From positions 1 to 8,845 of the forward strand of contig CANGQE010000041.1 in the NCBI GenBank assembly GCA_947455845.1: a DNA stretch of 8,845 nucleotides. Direction: 5' to 3'. How positions within the stretch are numbered: position 1 is the first letter of the stretch; each line of letters starts with the position of its first letter. The DNA is from Rickettsiales bacterium. Its GTDB lineage: Bacteria; Pseudomonadota; Alphaproteobacteria; Rickettsiales; UBA1997. A program made the position numbers and the translations under genes. The notes under the pieces were generated by a model. The model saw nothing but the letters and a program-made list of their open reading frames with translations, searched no databases and had not been told where the DNA came from. Of the stretch, positions 6,052 to 8,845 are shown one piece after another.

Positions 6052-7116
6052 ATGTCGAGATTTTTTTTACTTTTTCTAGCTTTATTCTTGGCAATTTCCG
6101 CCTCTTCTTACGCCGCGGATAATAATATTTATTCGGTTGATGGTGTTGTTGTAACTGCTAGCGGCAAGTCGCCACAGGATGCAAGAAACGCTGCCGCTGC
6201 AAGTTCCAGAAGGGATGCACTCTTAATTTTACTTTCGCGCCTAGAGCTTGGTACTAGTACAGCCGATAATATTTCTAATGAAGAGATCTCTGACATGGTT
6301 CGCTCGGAACAAATTGACGGTGAGAGAATTGCTGGAAATACCTATTCAGCTACCTTTAATATCACCTTTGCTAAAGATTTTGTTAATCACATTTTAGCGA
6401 AAAAAAATCTGAAAAAACCCGAAACTAAGGCTGCTGAAACTTATTTACTTCTTCCGATCAAAATTACCAAACGCGAAACAATATTGTGGGAAGAAAATAA
6501 TGATTGGAAAAAGGCGGTTGAGAAAAATCTAAGCGCTAAAGGACAAAAAAAGTTTATTGTGCCCGACAATGATCTGAGCAATATCGCCGCGGTAAATATG
6601 TCTAATGTTAAAATGATCGATTATATTGCGCTGGAGCCAATGTTGCTTAAATACAAGGCGGACGCTGCTTATGTGATGTTTTTCTCTTACGACACCATTG
6701 AAAATAAAGTGAATATCAATGTTTCTTACATTCGCAAATTGCAGAAAAAACAAATCAAGCTCGGTTTCGTTAATGTTGATCACTTAAGCTATGAAGCTTT
6801 GTTGTCCAAGGTCACGGAAAAGGCGCTTAATTATCTAAGCTCGTCACAAAACTCTGAGAGTAGGTCCGCTGTAGCAAGTTTGGTGCGTATTCAAATTCCG
6901 ATCACAGGTCTTGAAAATTGGATGCTTATCAAAAATAAAATTGAAAATAGTAACCTGATTAATCAGTTGAATATTGAATCAATCTCACGCGATTTTGTCG
7001 TGATTTCGGTTAATTACACCGATCCAAGCACTGAGATCACGGAAGCTTTTGCATTGGTGAATCTTAATTTAGTTAAAAAATCAGAAAACTTTTACTCATT
7101 AAACCCAACCAACTAA
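6052..7116 (+). CDS. DUF2066 domain exported protein
   Basis: From the ATG at 6052 the 354-residue product opens with a clear Sec signal peptide: MSRFF, a hydrophobic core LLFLALFLAI, and a likely cleavage after SASSYA (residue 21). The mature part therefore lies in the periplasm. The segment NIYSVDGVVVTASGKSPQDA with the following alanine-rich helix and LLSRLELG (25-67) resembles the start of DUF2066, and YLLLPIKITKRETILWEENN (131-150) its second block. DUF2066 has no established function. An upstream TTG at 5992 would add 20 residues and has an AGGA at close spacing, but it would bury the signal peptide, so I prefer 6052. The next gene begins 4 bases after the stop, indicating an operon. 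DUF2066 next to a PerM-family gene and divergent from purM is a recurring layout in proteobacteria, which supports the call. The role remains unknown. Confidence 0.75.
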   Translation: MSRFFLLFLALFLAISASSYAADNNIYSVDGVVVTASGKSPQDARNAAAASSRRDALLILLSRLELGTSTADNISNEEISDMVRSEQIDGERIAGNTYSATFNITFAKDFVNHILAKKNLKKPETKAAETYLLLPIKITKRETILWEENNDWKKAVEKNLSAKGQKKFIVPDNDLSNIAAVNMSNVKMIDYIALEPMLLKYKADAAYVMFFSYDTIENKVNINVSYIRKLQKKQIKLGFVNVDHLSYEALLSKVTEKALNYLSSSQNSESRSAVASLVRIQIPITGLENWMLIKNKIENSNLINQLNIESISRDFVVISVNYTDPSTEITEAFALVNLNLVKKSENFYSLNPTN

Positions 7117-7120
7117 GTAG

Positions 7121-8176
7121 ATGAAAACAAAAGATAAAGTTGTCTCCATAATCGCAATTGTAGCAACTTTTTGTGGGTTGATTTATTTGGTAAAATCTGT
7201 GTTGACGCCATTTATCTGTTCACTGGTAATAGCTTATTTTTTGAATCCTCTGGTTGATCGTCTTTGTGAAAAATGTAAATTATCTCGCCTTGCTGCCGTC
7301 TCGATGATTATGGGGTTATTTATTACTGTGCTGACGACGATTGTAGTGCTTTTGGCACCGATAATTTTTGGTCAATTTGCTGATTTGCTCGATGCCATAC
7401 CAATGTATACTCAGACTATTGTTAATGATTTTTATCCAAGGATTGATGTACTTCTCAGTAAGGTCGGATTCAATTTTGAAGGTGATTTTTCTCAAATCTT
7501 GGGTAATGAAAAAATCACCGCAAGACTTGTCGAGATGTTGCAAAATGTTTTTGATAACGCCATCACCTCTTCGTTAACTTTGATTAATATTTTATCCTTG
7601 GTTTTTATTACGCCGATTTTGATTTTTTATCTGTTGAAAGATTGGGATCTTCTCATCGGGAAAATAAACGATTATTTGCCCCGTAAAATTTCAGTATCAG
7701 CAAAGAAAATCGCTGCCGACATTGATAAAACTTTATCGGGATATGTTCGTGGACAGTTCAATGTTTGCTTTATTTTGGGCGTAATTTATTCAGTTTTGCT
7801 CAGTTTTACGGGTCTTAATTTTGGAGTTTTGATTGGACTTTTGACTGGTCTCTTTTCCTTCATTCCTTTCGTCGGAATGATTTGTGGTGTGACAATTGCA
7901 ATTATCGTCGCCCTATTTCAATGGGGTTTTGATGTTGCAAACATATCCTCGGTAGCTGTGGTGTTCATTATTGGTCAGGTCGTAGAATCTAACTTTCTAA
8001 CTCCCAAATTAATCGGAGCTAAAATTGGATTACATCCGGTTTGGTTGATTTTTGGGCTTTTCGTTTTTGGCTTATTACTCGGTTTCATCGGAGTTTTAGT
8101 TGCAGTTCCACTAACCGCAATTTGTGGAGTTATCATCAAGCATTTCGCCTTGGAATATAAAAAAAGATTCACTTAG
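7121..8176 (+). CDS. AI-2E family transporter (PerM/YdiK-like membrane protein)
   Basis: This 351-residue inner-membrane protein belongs to the PerM/YdiK/TqsA family. Members have been linked to export of autoinducer-2 or to ion and pH homeostasis, and the substrate cannot be read from sequence. Hydrophobic segments lie at about 8-43 (two), 56-85, 152-172, 212-230, 231-268 (two), 276-290 and 305-340 (two), consistent with eight or so helices. A soluble loop occupies about 86-150. Family marks include LSGYVRGQ (205-212), FIPFVG (247-252) and the signature ESNFLTPKLIGAKIGLHPVW (289-308) followed by GFIGVLVAVPLTA (321-333). The length is typical. It starts 4 bases after the DUF2066 stop without a Shine-Dalgarno and ends 3 bases before the next ATG, so translation of the three genes is probably coupled. 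The family call is firm; I give no symbol because the subgroup is uncertain. Confidence 0.92.
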   Translation: MKTKDKVVSIIAIVATFCGLIYLVKSVLTPFICSLVIAYFLNPLVDRLCEKCKLSRLAAVSMIMGLFITVLTTIVVLLAPIIFGQFADLLDAIPMYTQTIVNDFYPRIDVLLSKVGFNFEGDFSQILGNEKITARLVEMLQNVFDNAITSSLTLINILSLVFITPILIFYLLKDWDLLIGKINDYLPRKISVSAKKIAADIDKTLSGYVRGQFNVCFILGVIYSVLLSFTGLNFGVLIGLLTGLFSFIPFVGMICGVTIAIIVALFQWGFDVANISSVAVVFIIGQVVESNFLTPKLIGAKIGLHPVWLIFGLFVFGLLLGFIGVLVAVPLTAICGVIIKHFALEYKKRFT

Positions 8177-8179
8177 AAA

Positions 8180-8725
8180 ATGACTGAAGACATTGTTCAC
8201 GAAGTAGAGAAGTTAGCTGATGAGCTCGGAATTGACCGCAAGAAATCAATTGGCGAGGTGGCTAAGGAGTTAAAAGTTGAAACTCATGTGATCAGATTTT
8301 GGGAAGAGAATTTTCCACAGATTAGGCCCGAAATCGGCGTTGGAAAAAGGCGTTATTATTACAATAAGCAGATCAAGATTTTAAAAAGAATTAAAAGATT
8401 TTTATACGAAGAAGGCTACACCGTGGCCGGTTTGCAGAAGCTTTTAAAAAGAAGAAAACAGGATGATTACAAAGAGGAAGATCTTGATATTATCATATCG
8501 GCGCAATCCCAAGAAAATAAAATTAATCAAGTTGATGAGTTGCAAACGCTAGAAAATAGCGATATTGAAAGTGGTGCAGTAATTGATCCTCAAGCTAAAA
8601 TCATGAATTTCGCCAAAATTAAAGTTTCGGCAATCGACCCAAAAGTTAGTAAGACAATTGAGCAGTCAGTGAAGAATATCAGAGAAAATCTTGAGAAGCT
8701 AAAAGCGGTTAATGCTGGGTTGTAG
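8180..8725 (+). CDS. MerR-family transcriptional regulator (MlrA-like)
   Basis: The 181-residue protein carries a MerR-type winged helix-turn-helix at residues 22-91. It begins with KSIGEVAKELKVETHVIRFW, then ENFPQIRP, the wing GKRRYYYNKQ, and the second helical pair ILKRIKRFLYEEGYTVAGLQKLL. This variant, with IRFWE and FPQIRP, is the type common in alphaproteobacteria, often near the IHF alpha gene, and is related to MlrA. The C-terminal 90 residues are acidic and then basic, with a probable coiled-coil helix at the end (KVSKTIEQSVKNIRENLEKL). They show no metal-binding cysteines and no known ligand-binding domain, so it is not a classical metal or drug sensor. It starts 3 bases after the PerM-family stop and is likely the last gene of the operon. 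Its targets cannot be inferred. Confidence 0.9.
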   Translation: MTEDIVHEVEKLADELGIDRKKSIGEVAKELKVETHVIRFWEENFPQIRPEIGVGKRRYYYNKQIKILKRIKRFLYEEGYTVAGLQKLLKRRKQDDYKEEDLDIIISAQSQENKINQVDELQTLENSDIESGAVIDPQAKIMNFAKIKVSAIDPKVSKTIEQSVKNIRENLEKLKAVNAGL

Positions 8726-8785
8726 AAGTTCATTATTCGGTTGATTATTTTTTCTTAAATAAACGCAATAAACTACCACAACCTG

Positions 8786-8807
8786 CTGGTCGAGCGGAGT
8801 CGAGACC
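8786..8807. repeat. second exact copy of the 22-base repeat at 995-1016
   Basis: All 22 bases are identical, in the same orientation, to the left end of the element at 995-1089; the flanks differ. The unit has GGTC and GACC ends that can pair, and two TCGA blocks. No inverted partner is seen before the window ends 38 bases later. Either this is a solo copy or its partner lies further right, as the spacing in the first element (about 50 bases) would allow. It sits 60 bases after the MerR-family gene in sequence that encodes nothing visible. Confidence 0.85.
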
Positions 8808-8845
8808 TACCATAAGTTTTTTTGCACGGTAACAGAATAATAGGT

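Noticed and set aside
8726..8845. tRNA gene or start of the next coding region after the MerR-family gene
   Set aside because: No cloverleaf arms, no T-loop sequence and no open frame with a start signal can be made out in these 120 bases.

Overview
The window looks like chromosomal sequence from an AT-rich alphaproteobacterium, most likely Rickettsiales-like. I infer this from the short cysteine-poor methionyl-tRNA synthetase, the large eukaryote-like type of isoleucyl-tRNA synthetase (present only as a C-terminal piece), the alphaproteobacterial style of RF1, the divergent purM / DUF2066-perM arrangement, and a MerR-type regulator close to the alphaproteobacterial MlrA-like group. Retention of purM argues against Rickettsia itself, which lacks de novo purine synthesis. 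No marker here fixes the genus.

Layout, left to right. Positions 25-798 (minus) encode an exported SIMPL/DUF541 protein. A gene-free stretch of about 300 bases (799-1100) follows and holds a 29-bp near-perfect palindrome and a roughly 95-bp inverted-repeat element. metG (1101-2666, minus) and prfA (2769-3836, plus) diverge from a 102-bp AT-rich region. Behind prfA sits a 125-bp hairpin-rich element with 20-bp perfect terminal inverted repeats (3858-3982). An open reading frame for only the C-terminal part of isoleucyl-tRNA synthetase follows (minus, to 4004). Its upstream end is cut exactly at a second inverted-repeat element (4846-4929). purM (4948-5949, minus) diverges from a tight plus-strand run: DUF2066 exported protein, AI-2E/PerM-family membrane protein, and MerR-family regulator (6052-8725). 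The last 120 bases hold an exact copy of the 22-base repeat first seen at 995.

Functionally this is housekeeping: translation (metG, prfA, ileS remnant), purine synthesis (purM), envelope proteins (SIMPL, DUF2066, PerM) and one regulator. I see no CRISPR array, phage, toxin-antitoxin or defence system, no transposase, and no tRNA or rRNA gene. The unusual content lies between the genes: at least four different palindromic or hairpin repeat types in 8.8 kb, one of them at the break point of an essential tRNA-synthetase gene. A second general feature is that none of the preferred start codons has a recognisable Shine-Dalgarno sequence at normal spacing.
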